NCBI GenBank assembly: GCA_963691705.1
Contig: OY829541.1
Span: 67,551,189 to 67,615,188, forward strand
Reading direction: 5' to 3'
Source of the DNA: Viola odorata
Taxonomy: Eukaryota > Streptophyta > Magnoliopsida > Malpighiales > Violaceae
DNA: 64,000 nucleotides
The notes below the pieces were generated by a model. It saw only the letters and a list, made by a program, of their open reading frames with translations. It ran no database searches and was not told the DNA's origin. This document shows positions 1-15,600 of this stretch, piece by piece. The translations under genes were made by a program, and so were the position numbers. Numbering within the stretch: the stretch's first letter is position 1; each line of letters starts with the position of its first letter.

Positions 1-604
1 AATATTCGCATAAAATTTGACCAAAAATAATAATTTGGGCGATTTTTTTGGATAGACGCATAAAAAAGAAAAGCTAGAAAGAAGCTTATTTTATAATTTT
101 ACAAAAATACAGTTAGTAAATGAATGAAATTTATTTTTTAAATCTAACCATTTAAATAAACACCCATTAATTCAGGAGAATATTAGTTTATATTATAAGC
201 GATCCAATTCATCTTCTTGAGTTGGAACCAAAGTCCCATTGTATATAACTCGACTTATCGCAAATTTGTTCTTGTGCGGCCAAAACGGCAACGTCTAATC
301 TTCCGTGGAAAAAAAAAGAAAAGTTACAAAAGTAAAAACGACAAATGGAGATGCGCGCTCTCGTCGACTGTCGTTTTCACTTTTCACACCAGTGCTCACC
401 AATCTACTCTCGCCACGTTTCCCTACTGCTCTCGTCCCTTCTCCATCCCCTCCTTCCCTCCTAAAACCTTATTATTAGGGTTTTTTCGGTTTCAAGACCT
501 TCCCGTCACCGCTGAATTCCTCCTCAATCACTCCTTAACTTCCTCTGTCACTTTGGTTTAGCATGCTAAAATCACTCCATCATCTCTTTTAACGTCGGCG
601 CAAG
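1..604. promoter_or_regulatory. Upstream region and 5' leader of the GP210 gene
   Basis: AT-rich DNA in the first 200 bases, then a pyrimidine-rich stretch (about 360-600) typical of a plant 5' leader, running into the GP210 start codon at 605. I see no convincing protein in it; the open frame at 217-561 has no recognisable composition or motif and stops before the real start. No TATA box could be assigned with confidence. Confidence 0.4.
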
Positions 605-3600
605 ATGCTGCGTTTTGCATTGTTGTCAGCACTCTTCATACTGCTACAAACGGCGTCGTTCTCATGGTCGCAGCTGAGCTCTGGTCCACACATAGCTGAC
701 GTCAACATCCTCTTGCCTCCTAAAATCACTCACCCTGTCGAATACCGTCTTCAAGGAAGCGATGGTTGCTTTAAATGGTAACATCAACCACTGCTTCTAC
801 ATTTCCAAAAAATGGCAGCACTATCGTATCATATTTTCATGTTGAAAAAAAACATGGTTTCTAATTTTTGTTTGGTGTCCGTAGGTCTTGGGATCATCAC
901 GATGTTTTATCTGTCATACCTGAGTATAATGCAACTAATCACTGCTCGACAAGTGCACGGGTGAGGTCAATCGCGCCATTCTCTGGTCGGAAGGAGACTG
1001 CGGTCTATGCTGCGGATGTCTACACTGGAACTGTGATTCGGTGCAAAGTTTTTATCGACAATGTGTCCAGAATTCAGATATTTCACAACTCTGTTAAGCT
1101 TGATTTGGATGGGCTTGCTACTCTCCGAGCTCGTGCCTTTGATAGTGAAGGTAAAAGTAGTTTTTAACAGTAATGGTGTTATGGTAATGTGTTGTGTTAA
1201 CTAGTAATACTTGATTGCACAACTTGCTAGAGTTTGTTTTAGCAACTTTAATCATCTTATAATACCTGGAATAATAAACTTTTTTTAGTCTAAGCTGTTC
1301 TACTCATATTTAGTGGTAGATGTTGTGTTGCTTATTAATTTTATTGCTGTTAATGAAGTGAATAGATAACCTCTGCTGTGTATTTAGTATTTACTCATTG
1401 ATATTTGAACATGCTAGTAAAAGTTAGTTTCTAGGTTAATTTTTTTTTGTACCATCTGATTCATCATTAATTTTTTATTTAACTTTTGTTGGGCCTATCT
1501 TTACCTTTATGAATTTAAATTTTTTTAGCCCTCATTGTTTCTATGGCTGATAGGTGTCTCAGAAAAGTTTTATTTTAAATGAGTTGGTTATTGTTGGTTG
1601 CTTACAGTAAATGCCATCTTTAATCTGAAAGGAACTATTGTTATTTCCCGGGTAGTCATCTTTACATGCAAGTTGTGGGATCTTTTGCACATGATAAGTA
1701 CTCATGTACATGTACTCCACGTAAATGTCAGGTTGTACATATACATGAATTATTTTACAATTACTTCAATTTGATGATGATCCAAGATTCACTTGCTAAT
1801 GAGTGCTTTAGTGGGTTGAGATTTTGTCATGATATTCTTATAGCTGATTCTCGATTTTTCACTTTTTGGGTTTGTTTTATCCGACTATCCATGTGTGTAG
1901 ATAATGTGTTTTCATCATTGGTGGGCTTACAATTCATGTGGGAGCTAAAGCCAGAAATTGATGGATTACCTCATCACCTCATTCATGTTCCTTTGAAGGA
2001 TTCTCCATTAAGCGACTGCAGTGGATTGTGTGGCGACTTAAACATCCAAATTAAACTTGAGGATAATGTATGTAGGCGTGTATTTGATTTACAGCATTGG
2101 GTTTGGCATACACTGTTGCATCTTTATCTCACTACATACATGGAATGGTATGTAATGCAGGGTGTATTCTCAGATTTGTTTGTTGTTAAAGGGATCGGGA
2201 TAGGACATGAGAGTGTTTCTGTGCATTTGCTTGAGCCGCAGTTTAACCACCTAGCTGATAAGATTGCTCTAACTGTCGCGGAGGCCATGTCGCTTGATCC
2301 TCCCTCTCCAGTTTTTGTACTCGTTGGTGCTTCTTTTCAATTCACACTCAAAGTAATTCGTGCCAATGCTCTACAAGGTTTTCTTTTATCCTTCTGCTGA
2401 CAATAAATATGGTAACTTCATGGATAGTTGTCTTCTATGCTATTATTGTTACCAGGTTTGATGACTCCAATCACTTATATGGGCTTATAGTATGTTAATG
2501 TTACGAACTTACTATAGGAGCATATGGGTAAAAGACTAATGGGTTTCCTTCATTGCAAGAAGTTGGTTTAAGGACTTTGTTTTACTTAGTAACATGTTTT
2601 TGTCACTTCTTTAGTTGTTGACAGGTAAAGATTTTGCATCTTAATCTTTTACTGAGGTAGATGATAACTTAAGTCAGATTATTTGCAAGTTATTGTTTAT
2701 TCTGTTTGGAAGGTTTGATGTTCTATTGATGATCTGGCCATTGTGATTTTTCTATTGCCACCGAGCTATAATTAGCTAGTTTCCATCCTTCTTTTTGCAA
2801 TGCAAGTTATAGTTTTCAAAAGTTAAACAGTTCTTCTATTAGTTTTTCTTTGAGCATTGTATTCTTTTTGCTATACTATTGTGAGTATTCATGGATAACC
2901 TTTCTTGAGAATTAGCAGAAGACCTGTTACAGTAATGAATCTTTTGCTTGGATTTCATCTTATCTGGAGTTGTTATGAAATGTAATACTCTAGGCATATG
3001 GGTAGATAAGCAGCATTATAACTTTTGTATGTTTAGTTTTCTTCGTTTGAAGGCTTCATTTTCTTGCTATTGTTGCTTTGTCGAACTACATTGATGATTA
3101 ACGGTGAGTGTATTGTTAGCTCTGTTGTTAATTGTCTGTCTGCCTTTGCAGTGGTAACTGTACCATCCCCTCATCATAAATGGAGTATTTTGAATTCTTC
3201 AGTTGCTGAGGTGGACCCTAGTATGGGCTATACTCATGCATTGAACTTAGGCCTAACAACTGTTATAGTTGAAGATACTAGAGTCGCTGGCCACACACAT
3301 CTTTCATCGCTTAATGTGGTCCTCCCGCACAATTTGTACTTGTACAAGATCCCTTTATCTATTTCTGGCGATCCTATTGATGGAATTGAAGCTTCCTCAT
3401 CCATGTCACGCTGGTATATTGTCTCTGGTCGTCAGTACCTTATTCAAATGAAAGTTTTCTCACCTGAACCCGATGCACGAGAAATCTATATTACAGAGGT
3501 ATACCTCCATTATTTGATATTGTTCTTCTAGCCTATTATCATTATGCTTCTCTAGCAAATGTTTACTCAACTACTCTAACCATTTTTAGGTTCTTAGTGA

Positions 3601-6600
3601 TAGCCTCTTGTGTGTACTCTATGTACTGGCTTGATTTTCTCAGAACTCCCCTGTACTCCTACATTTGTTATCTTTTATAGAATCACATTTTGGTTGATTG
3701 ACATGTTATCAAGTCTTCTTTGTTCTTAGGATTTGTTCTTAGCTTGCTGAAATGTTCTGATGCTATACGCTCTATGTTTTCTGGCTTTTCTTCCGATCAC
3801 AAGTTCCTCCCATTCATTGCAGAGTGATGATCTTAGACTTCATGATGAGCAGTCAGAGTACTGGACAACTTTCTTAACGTCAGATGATATTGCTGTCAAG
3901 CATGACTGGCACAATTCTAAGATTTTGAAAGCAATCTCACAGGGAACGGGGAAATTGGCAGCTTCTTTACGTTATGTTGGTGGACACCATGAGATGCATG
4001 TGAGACTTTGCAGTGTAGTTTTCTCACATATGTGTCTGTGTGTTTCTATATATATATATGTAGACACACAAAGACAAACACCTTGCAGATTTTGTTGGTC
4101 AATTAATGCTTTTATCTTGATCTTTCTCGGATAGGTGCTTAAGTTTGCACAAGAAGTACACATATGTGGTCAAGTGAAGTTTAGTTTGGAAAGAGTGAAT
4201 GGAACTATTCTCCTCCCTTGGGCCCCTAATATTTACCAAGAGTTGGAGCTAAAGGCTACAGGAGGTTGGTTGCTCAGTCTCAGCTAATGAATCACTGTAC
4301 TGCTCTTGCTTCTTCTTTTGTGAAACCTGCTCTGAAGTTTTTTTGTGTTATATTATGTAGGTTGTGCCAAAGCATTCAATGATTACAAGTGGTTTTCTTC
4401 AGACATCACTACTTTATCAGTATCTACATCTGGTGTTGTGCAGGCAAAGAAGCCTGGTAAAGCTACTGTCAAAGTAGTATCAATTTTTGATCCATTAAAT
4501 TATGATGAGGTAAATGACACTGTTATGCATTCTACTGATCTCTAAATTAATTTTTATGTCCTTATAGAAATGGGCTACATAAATAGATGAGTGATGTAAT
4601 GTCTTGACCATTTTCCTGTTTAGTTTCAAGAATAACATCTTTCAGATTCAGATTTCGTGGAAAGTTACATGTATACACCCAAATTACTTAGTATAAAGCA
4701 AAAATGAGGCCTTGCATTATTTAACTATTATTTTTATGGTTTGAATTTACTTGCTCTTGTTTCAATTATTGTACAACTGTAACATTCTATTTCTGATACC
4801 TAGCTGCAGTGTGAACAATCTATCATTGCTCTCCTTCAGGTTTTATTTTGCATAGGTTACTTCCATTTTGTTAGTAAGGGTGATGTTGTTGGAGCTTGAC
4901 CATTAAGATAATTAAGACTTTTTCCCCTTTTTCTTGGGATTTGTATTTTCTATTTTGATGGGATTTAAGGCCCAACTATGAAATTGAAAGCACTGTACAG
5001 CCTACAAAAATGTGACTTTTTGGTTGGAAGAAACATATTCCTCTTTTGGTGAAAAAAGTAGCATGCATATGCCATGTCTCTTGGTCTCGATTCTTAATTA
5101 TGTGGAGGAACTTCTCAATTATTATGCCTAACGTTGACCTTGTTGTGCACTCTGAAATACGATTTCTCCATCTCATCAGCTCTTCATTTCTCTTTGAATA
5201 GGTGGTCATCGAAGTTTCCATTCCAACAAATATGATTATGCTGCAAAACCTCCCCGTAGAGACTGTTGTAGGATCACTTCTTCATGCTGCCGTAATGCTA
5301 AAAGCATCAAGTGGTAATAGAATCACATGGGACATGCTTTTGATAATTTCTGTTCGACTATGATGATTTTTTCTAAGATATTTCAACTCTTGCAGGTGCA
5401 TGTTTTTATAAATGTGATGCTTTTCATCCATTTGTCAAATGGAAAGCTGCAAGTAGTTCTTTTGTTGTTCTCAATGAAACAGAGGAGTCTCTTGTTTCAG
5501 AGCATCTCCATAATTCAGTTTATGGCCCGCCTTGCGCTTGGGCCCATGTTTATGCTTCTGCTCCTGGACAGACCATGCTGCATGCAACATTCTCAAAAGA
5601 CTATCACAACTTTGACAAGTCTTTTCATGGACCTGTGGTTTTGAAATCTTCATCACGCATAGCAGCTTATCCACCACTTACTCTGCATCAAATTGGTGAT
5701 GGCAATCAGTTTGGTGGGTATTGGTTCGATTCAGGTCATGCGGACGCAAGTAATCATGTGGAAACATTGGAGAGGTTATATCTTGTCCCTGGAACAAGTT
5801 TAGATGTTTTGCTTCTTGGAGGGCCTGAACCATGGGAAAAAGATGTTGATTTCATGGAAAATGTGGAAATATTAGGAGATGAGAGTGGTCACATTAAAGA
5901 CAAAGTTCATGTGGAGCAAGTTTATTTTGGCTATCGGAGTGTGTACAGAGTCTCATGCGGCAGTCTAGGCCTATTTGTAAGTGGTACATGATGTCTGGGA
6001 GTTGTTACATCTTCTGCTTTCTGTGTTTAGGGGCATGTAATTCATTCTAATGATCTTCTGTATTCTGATCTCTTTAATGCGAAACTTGTAATTGTGATTT
6101 GTTCTCTCCTAAAATGACTCAGAAATTGGTTTTCAAACGTGGGAATTTGGTTGGAGATGACCATCCTCTGCCTGCAGTAGCAGACGTCACATTGTCTCTT
6201 AGCTGCAGTTTTCCTTCTTCTATTGCGCTAATAGTTGATGAACCTGGTAATTTTTTCGTAAGTGACATTCAATGCCATTCTATTTCCATCTTTTTATTGT
6301 CTTCACAATTTACATGCTATTGGCTGAATTTGTCACCTGGCAGTTAATAAACATGATACTATAAGGAGTGCAACACTTGCTGATCGAAGCACAGGACGAA
6401 TCCATGCCACCCCTGTTACCGTGGCAAATGGTCGAACTATTCGCATTGCTGCAGTTGGCATCAGTAGTTCTGGAGAAGCTTTTGCAAACTCATCTTCCAT
6501 TTCCTTGAAGTGGGAGTTAAACAGCTGTGAGAGGCTAGCATGTTGGGATGATGCTCATGAGTCAGAGAGATCCAAGTCCAGTTGGGAGAGGTTTCTAGCC

Positions 6601-9600
6601 TTGAAAAATGATTCTGGGCAGGTACTTCTCAGACTTTGGGTCTCCTTCATATTAATACTTCTTTTTTTCGTCTGGCACCATCACTAGTTTTAGATTAAGC
6701 CTTAATAGAGTAGAGTGATAGTTTATTTTTAATTTTTTATCTTCATATTATTCTTCTATGCCGAATTGCACTGATGTGTCACCAAAGTGGACTGATCAAT
6801 GTTTTCTAGTTTTGTTTTTGTCTTGAAATGCTCGTTTTCTCTTCTTCTTTTCTTTTCACTTTTATATTACTCTTCTTTTTATCATTTTTTGATAACTAGA
6901 TTTACTTGTCTTTAACTGTGTAGAAGAACATGCCTTAGTTTTCAAAGGTTTTCTACGATAACCATGAGTTCTCCTGTTAAAAGGAGAAAACTTGTGTAGT
7001 ACTGCATATTTTATCGGCTGGGAGTTACACGCGCTTGCTTGTGAAGATTTTTTTTCTTTTTTGTTACACCTTTTATGTTTTCAGTGGTTTTTAAGGTGGG
7101 ATTTTGTACACTTGTTTGTCAGTGTGTTGTTCGTGCAACTGTGGATAGCCATTATTCTGATCAATTACAAAGTTCTAAGGAAGTTCTGACTGATGCTATT
7201 CGTTTAGAGGTATACCTCTACCCTTGTGATCACGTTATTTAATAGGTTGCTTTATATTATAATTTATTAAGTTCTTCAGATTCATGTCTGATTTTATGTG
7301 CTTATGCCATCAGTTTTTTCTTTTTTATTAATTGTCAATCTTTTGCTTTATTTGAATATGCAGCTTGTTTCCACATTGGGAGTTAATCCAGAGTTCAACT
7401 TGTTATATTTCAATCCCAATGCTAAGGTAGATTCTAATGCGAGCACAGTTTATTATCATCTCCCTTGTTTTTGCCTTCATTTAGCTCATTTGATGTCATA
7501 TTGGTCATTTTTGCACGTTTTTCTGTGCCATTCATTGACTGTTGCAAGGAGTTTAGGTTATCTATGTTTTCTCCTGTCTCATTATTGTCAAGCTGAAGCA
7601 GTGCAGCTTGATGTACAACTTTTTTTTGTCGGAGTGTAACTTCAAAAGCATAGTCACTCCTTATTATCCTTTCTTGCCAAATTAACTTGTTTTCTGGTTG
7701 AGCTTTGAACTTTTAACTGAGCTCCCGTAGATACTTCTTCCATATAGACAATTGTTGCCATCTGATTCTTCATGAATTTCAATTATTATGACTCTTATGT
7801 TAAAGTTACTGCTACAATTTAGGTAAATCTATCAATTACTGGGGGGAGCTGTTTGTGGGAAGCTGTTGTGAATGACTCTCAAGTGGTAGAGATTATTCAA
7901 CCAAGACCAGGTTTGCAGTGCTTACAATTGACAATCTCTCCTAGGGGTTTTGGCACTGCACATTTGACCGTTTCTGATGTTGGGCTTACTCCCCCTATGG
8001 CTGCTTCTGCTGTGGTAATGTGTTCTTTTTGCTCTGTCCATGCTTGAGTGGTGTATAATATTAATATGAATAATTGCTACTTAAAGCTGTTGAAAACCTT
8101 CATTTTTAGTATGCATCTTGATTAAATATTTTCTACTAAGTTAACAGATTTTTTGAAACATTAAATACTTCAAGAAAATTCTCCGGGGAAAAAAACTTTT
8201 TTTGAAACAACAATTTTCCTCAAGTTAATTGGTAACATAATAATTTATTTTTTCCTACAGCCATAATTTTAAAATGTTGAGAGAATTAGTTAGTCTCATC
8301 TTTGGCTTTAAACAAAAATAACCTTCATTAGCTGGATGTTGAGTTTTTGTGTGAGCTGATTGACAAGTATAATCCTTATGAGTGCAGATGTATAAGCATT
8401 GGCCTTTTGGCTCAAGCTTCCTCATGGTGTTATTACCCAATTCAACATTTATGCTTTATCATTAAAGCTGGATCGTAATTACCAAACATATGACCGTATT
8501 GAATTTGGTCCACTACTCACATGCTTGTCTCTTCTTTTATTCATCAATTTAAGAGTTTGTCTTTCCAATTTGCTTCAACACATGACAGACTACCTTTCTT
8601 TGTTCAACATAAGTTGTTGTGTACATATTCTTATATTCTGATTTCAGAGAAATGTTTGTAACTTTGTATGTATGTGTGAGTAGAAATTGTACCTTGATGC
8701 ACAGTACGCCATGAACTAATTAAACTATGTTGTACCCTTAGCATTTTTTTCATTACTCAATTGCTATTCCAATCTTCTTTCATTTTTTGAATGCTTCAGT
8801 ATCACCATGTTATTGCATAAAAAAAAAAATCTTTTTTCAGTGTGTTTTTTGTATTATGGCACTCTCTTTATTTCCTCCTTTTAAGAAAAGGGTTGTAAAT
8901 TCTATGCTGCTTCCTTCCTCCTCCTCCACCTTTTTTATTCATGATATCCAGGACACATCCTTCCTTGCATTCATTTTTCTAGTCAACTTGTGTTATTTCC
9001 TTATGAAAATACATATTTTCACAGGTCCAAGTTGCTGATATAGACTGGGTTAAGATCGTTTCAGGAGATGAAATAAGCCTTATGGTATGTTTTCGTCATC
9101 TTGGTGATTTGATTTTGCGTGAACTTGCATTCACCATTTTACTTTAATATTTTTTTCAGGAAGGACAGTCGCAATTCATTGATCTAACAGCTGGGATCAA
9201 TGATGGAAGTACTTTCAATCCTGATCAGGTTACAGTTTATCCTATTTATACCATATTGGGAGTTATCTGTTCCAGCTTTACGTTCCTTAATGGCATATGC
9301 ATTAAACTCGACCCAGTTGGACAAATACTTCTGATATATTTTAATGGGCACGCATGTAGATGTAGACTTTTTGTTTATTCTGTTTTATTTCCTCTGGTGT
9401 GAGAGTGTCATAGAGTATGTCTTTCATGCCTTTGTGCTAGTCTTTAAATTATCAAAATGACAAATGTTCGTGAATTCTTGGCGCAGTTTGCTTTCATGAA
9501 CATTCATGTGTTTATCGAAGATGATATAGTTGAACTTCTGCACAATGATGGTATCTTAAGTCCTGGTGGTGGATGTGTTAATGTGTCATCCTTCAAAATT

Positions 9601-12600
9601 AGAGCTAAACATCTGGGGATGACAACTCTTTTTGTAAGTTCCTTGTTTGTCCTGTGCCAATTTGTTTGTTTTCTTATGTTATATTTTGCTATTTGGAGTG
9701 GGGTGTGTAAGTCTATAAACGGTTTTCAATGCCAGGCCAGTATTAGACAGCAATCTGGACGTGAAATACTTAGTCAACCAATAAAGATTGAAGTATTTGA
9801 ACCACTAAGAATTCATCCCCACGTTATATTTTTGGTACCAGGTGCATCGTATCAGGTGGGATTCATGGTCTTTGATCTATATATATATATATTTTTTGTT
9901 TACTTCTGACAAGGATAAAAGAGCTATAATTTCTTGTTGCTACTATATAGATGATCGACTTCAATGTTGACTTTTCTTATGTTTCTCTTTAGTTTAATTT
10001 CATTTTTCTATCATTTGTTTGGTTTAGCTTACAGTGAAAGGAGGCCCAAGCATTGGTTCACATGTTGAGTATGTTTCTATGGATGATGGAGTAGCAACGG
10101 TTGACAAATCTTCTGGACAATTATTTGGAATATCTCCGGGAAACACAGTGAGTCACCTGAGTGTTATGAGTTTTTGCAGTAATTAGCATTGGTTTTGTAA
10201 CACAATAAACACCCAATAAGACATCGTTGAATTGAGTCTCTTGTTTTAGAGCTACTCTTCTGTGTTTAAGATTATAAATGATATACCGCCTTTACATGAT
10301 GTTAATTTTCATGTACAAATATATTTGTAGCGCTAATCTTGAAGTGTTAGCTTGTTTAAGTTCATATATCTTTGCTGTTATTGAGGAAGGATACCACATG
10401 CTCTCTGTAGCTTCCTTATCTTTGTTTTCCATTTTCTTTTTGCCTTTTTTGTCTCCTCTCCTATCTACCACACTGCATATTTTTGAGAACGGGGTGAGTA
10501 CTTGCTTGGATCCCATCTTCCTTCAAGTATTCTTCAAATGTGGGATTGGAGGGTCAGTGGGGCAAGCACGTCCTGCTACTGTAAATGAAGGAACAAATTT
10601 TCAACTTTTGTTTCCCACAAGTAGATAGTGAGCTTGGATCATGTTCCTGGATTACTACATTTCCTCTTAGTGAATTTAATGTAGGAGATTATGTTTTGAC
10701 ATTGAATATTGTCATTTGCTAGTTCACTCTTCATCTTAGATCTAGTGTGTGGCTCACATTTTACATTGCTTTTTGGGATCAGACAATCCTTTCAAGAGTT
10801 CATGGGAGCAGAGATGTCATCATTTGTCATGCATATAGTAGTGTTAAAGTAGGAGTTCCTTCATCGGCAATATTGAATGCACAGAGCGAACAACTTGATG
10901 TGGGCCGCAAGATTCCAGTATTTCCTTCATTTCTTGAGGCAAGAATTAGAAACCAAAAGTTCTTTGATTGAATTATTGAGACTTGGAGTTTGACTGACTT
11001 GCATTATCAGGGTGATTTATTCTCATTCTATGGGCTCTGTACTGATTTTAAGTGGAGTGTCGATGATGAGAAGGTTAGAATGAATCCTGCATCTTATTAA
11101 TATTGTTTCAGGTCTCTATTCCCATTTCCACCTTCAGTTTTGAACATTTCCAAAATGCTGCTTACTGATGATTTAGGTACTGAGTTTCAAGATGGAAGAA
11201 CCATTGCATGGTCAAAAGGACTGGTTCTCATTGGATGATGAGAAGGAACATGCTTTTATCAAAGTCTTGTATGGAAGGTATGCTGTGAACTTTTGACTAT
11301 AAACTTAAACAGTCAAACAAAACAATTCTTTTACTCCATGGATTTATTATTTCATTGTTTGCAGGACCCACTAAGTTTGGCTTGAAAATTTTCTTTTTTT
11401 CCCTTTGTTATCCATTGTACGCCAGCTGCTTTCCACTAATCCACATGAAATTTATTATGTATGGAATGAAATTCTTTCGATCATTAAATGCATTTATTTA
11501 CTTAGTGGTTGTCTTCAATGGTTTGGTCTGATAGGATTCTTTTGAGTGCCTGATTGCTCTATCCTCATTAATTGATCTTATATCTGTTCGAACTTTAAAA
11601 AAGTTTTTTTACCTTGGGAGCTACCATTTCTTACTTGTTCATAGCTTTTCTTTTTCTTCTTTTTGGTTTGAGCCTTTTATTGCTAAGTTTCTTGATGTTA
11701 AGATTCTTCTTCTTAAGCTTCGAGTCCTATAAGGATTACTGTAGCTTGTTAATTTGAGACGTTACTGCACTAAGATTTTCATCTTTTCTTGATCCTTGTC
11801 CTAACCTGTAGACACAAGTTACTGTGATGTGCTTGACAATTGGTTGAGCTACTTGCTGGCTGCAATGTTGTATTTCCACTTTGTTATATTGTTCACTGTT
11901 TGTTTTGAGACTTGGCATCACATTTTATGTCAATGCATGCTATAATTATACATGATTGTACATCCCCACTCCAGTACTAAGCAATTAGCACTCAGATTCG
12001 CAGGCAGGACAAATGTTGCAGTTTCATTCTCTTGTGATTTCGTATCTACTTCCTACTCCAAGTCAAGGACTTATAATGCATCTTTGTCATTAATGGTTGT
12101 ACCTGACCTCCCTCTTGCTCTTGGAGTACCAATAACATGGGTTCTCCCCCCACATTATGTGACATCTAGTCTCTTGCCTTCATCCCCGGATTCATATGGG
12201 CAGTTGGATGGACAAACTCACAAAGGAACTATTATCTATTCGTTATTGAGAAGTTGTGAAAAGCATGAAGATTGGCAAAAGGATGCAATTACCATCGATG
12301 GCGAGAGAATAAAAACAACGGAGAGCAGGAGTACAGCATGCATACAGGCCAAAGATCGAACCACTGGAAGGATTGAGATAGCTTCTTGTGTCAAGGTCGC
12401 TGAGGTATTTAATATATATATATATATATATTTCCTAGCATTACTATTATGAAATGGTTATGAAACTTTTCTGGTCTTTAAAATGTAGGCCTTTTGAGTA
12501 TGAGTGATGAGTGTCAGGGTGTTATATAAAAATACTCCAGTCTTAAAGCACAGTTTTAAACTGTCAGATTCCATCTGATGGTTTTGGAGCTCCAGTATTT

Positions 12601-15600
12601 TTTGCTCCATTTCTTGAAAAGCCGAAGTGTTTTGTAGGCTAGGGTTTAACAAAGTGGTTATATGTTATTTAGAAGTTAGGTTTGTCCAACTCCCTTTACT
12701 CTATGATAACATGGCTTTAACCTTAAAGTTTCTCAAGGTTTTTTGTATGTACAGCAAGCTGGAGGATACTTAAAATTGTGCCTCATTTTTCTGGAATGCA
12801 TGTGTAGTTCTTGTTACTTGTATGCCAACACGCACATTGTGTACTTGGAATTTATTTTTATCCTTGTTACTTTGTAGCACAAAGTTTTTATGTTAATCAC
12901 AGTAGTACTTTTATCTTTGGAAGTTTGCAGCTACTTTCTTGTAACCTATTTTGGGAGTTCCAACTGTATTCTTGACTATTTTGGTTAGTAGTCCTCTGAA
13001 ACTTACAGGGATGTGCTTTTTGCTGTTGTTAGGTTTCACAAATAAGAATATTAAGCAACAAGGTTCCTCGGCAAATTATTTATCTTGCTGTCGGTGCTGA
13101 ACTTGATCTTCCAATTAGCTATTTTGATACTTTAGGTATGGATTTCCTACCTAAGGAAACTTGTATCTTTCAAAATTTTCTTCTCGTCTCTAATTTGATT
13201 TGTTATTTGGCCAGGGAATCCCTTCTATGAAGCCCTTAATACTGTTGGCTATCATGCTGAAACTAACTACCGTGATATTATCTCCATTGGTGATGGGAGA
13301 AATGGGAGTGGCTATGTCCATCTAAAGGTCCGTTGATAACAATAAATTGTGAAATGCCACTATTAAGATTCTGCCAAGTAGTACACATGACCCATACCTT
13401 GTCATTCTGTGTTTTTCTTAAAAGAAATCTTGCAAACTGCATTGATTGTGTAGATCCACTCTTTTCAAGGCCCATTAGCAGCAGTTTTATGTTATCATCT
13501 GTTCAATTTCTGCCAGCTAAACATATAACTGGATTTTCGTTGATTTATGTTTGAAGGCAATGCAACATGGTAAAGCTCTCCTGCGAGTGTCACTGGACAG
13601 TAATCCTCAAAAGTCTGACTATGTGCTGGTAATAGCTTGCCCCCTTTTGAGAACTGAAACCATTTGGACTGCAGTATAGCGCAATGTAGAGACCTTATGT
13701 GTACTAATTTACTAATCTACTCTTTGTTAGTAGATAAAGCTGTAGGCGTTTCTTTGATTGTGGTGCCATAGTTGGGTTTGTTCTTTTTATAGAAAAACAA
13801 AATTAATTAAGATTGATGGGCTAAGCGAGTTTCTTCAGCGCATGAAATCTATTTTCATTTTTGTTTTATAGATACTAAGTTTTGATCATTATCTTTTTTT
13901 ATGTTAAACCTTCCATTCAAGTTTTAACATTTCCAGCTTCAGACACCTTAACTCTTCATATCTTCAGATCTCAGTCGGTGCCCATGTATACCCTCAAAGT
14001 CCTGTACTCCATCAAGGAAGTTCGCTCAACTTTAGTATAGAAGGTAAACTTATAACATTTTGTCTTTTCTGGTTTACATTTGAGGGCAACAACTAATGCA
14101 CATTGTTTCCTCTTCCTAGCATTATGGTAATTACTAGTCTTCCTTTATGGGGTAGGTATATATGTACAAGTTTCTGGCCACTGGCATAGTGCCAATGAAA
14201 GTGTGGTTTCTATAGACGTGCAATCTGGAAAAGCTAAAGCTGTTGGGATAGGTTCAACTCTAGGTACTGAATGGAATAATGTTTCGCTATGGTGAATCTG
14301 CAAATTCACAGAACTTGATGAGGATTGTGATTTTCATGTTAAAATTTGCTATATGTGAACAGTAGTTTTTGATTGTCCAACTACGAAACTGCAAACGGTA
14401 GTTACAGTGCTGCCAGGAAATGCTATTTCCATTGAAGCTCCGAAAGAGATCCTTACAAATGTTCCCTACCCAGCAAAAGGATATCGCTTCTCAGTGAGGT
14501 TCAGGTTTGTCTATTTATTTTGATAGTAATTTCTACACATTTCAAGTGGCTTTGATCTGGAACTTACTTTTAAGAATCTCATGGTGATTGTATTTGATGG
14601 CTGGTAATTTTTTCTAGAATTTCAATAATCTAAGAGCACAATGATAATGATGCATTGTTTCTGAGCACATTTTCAAAATGTATATAAACTGCCAGGCCAT
14701 TGATGATATAGGCCTATACGACACTTTTGTATTTTCCAAATTACTTTTGAGCATGTATGAAACAATAATTCCATTCAGGTTGGGTTTGTACTAGTGCTTG
14801 CTGTTTCTGTGCCGGTGGAGAAAGAATGTTGTCATTTAAAGATGCAATTAACGCTGCTGTTAATAACATAAAGCTATGTTACATGCCTGTTAAGTGTTAA
14901 TAGGTATATATATTGTCCAGCAGATCTAGGAGTAATGTTCAAATCAATTCCTACAGCCTCTTTGCTGCATATAATTTCTGTTATAAGTGTGTGGTTTGTA
15001 ACCATTCCATTAAAGTTCCAAAATGTAATGAAACAATATCTTGGTACTGAGATGAAAGGCGATAGCAGTGGTATCAAAACTCTGCTGCAGATAATCACAT
15101 AAGACTCTATATGGCTATAAATAGATGAAGAGCCTCTACAAAATGATGGGTCATCCAGTATGTTTGGTGCCTAACTCTTTTATAATTGAATAATTGATTA
15201 AAACAGTGACACTGGGCTTGATCCTAAAGGAGACGGGCAAGGAGTAGTATCACATGACTGCAAGGTCGATCCTTCTTTTGTTGGGTATGTTTCTTCCTCT
15301 CTGCCTTATGTATGCAACTAATAAATCAACGTCGCATCTTTTCTGATAGGCTTTTTTTTTCTTACCCTTAATGTGGTGAAGGTATGCAAAGCCATGGATG
15401 GATCTTGATACAGGTCATTCATACTGCCTCTTCTTTCCACACAAGCCTGAGCATTTGGGACTTTCAGCATCTAGGTTATTGGACACAAGACCATATGTAT
15501 CTGTTTCTGTCAATGCTTCCCTTAGAGAACCCAACCATGTCTCTGGATCTGTCTCTGCAATTTTTGTTGGGGGGTTCTCTCTTATAGAGATGGACAAGGT

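Noticed and set aside
1666..2400. A 244-codon open frame on the plus strand
   Set aside because: It is read-through of two GP210 exons (1901-2067 and 2161-2377) and the introns around them, not a separate gene.
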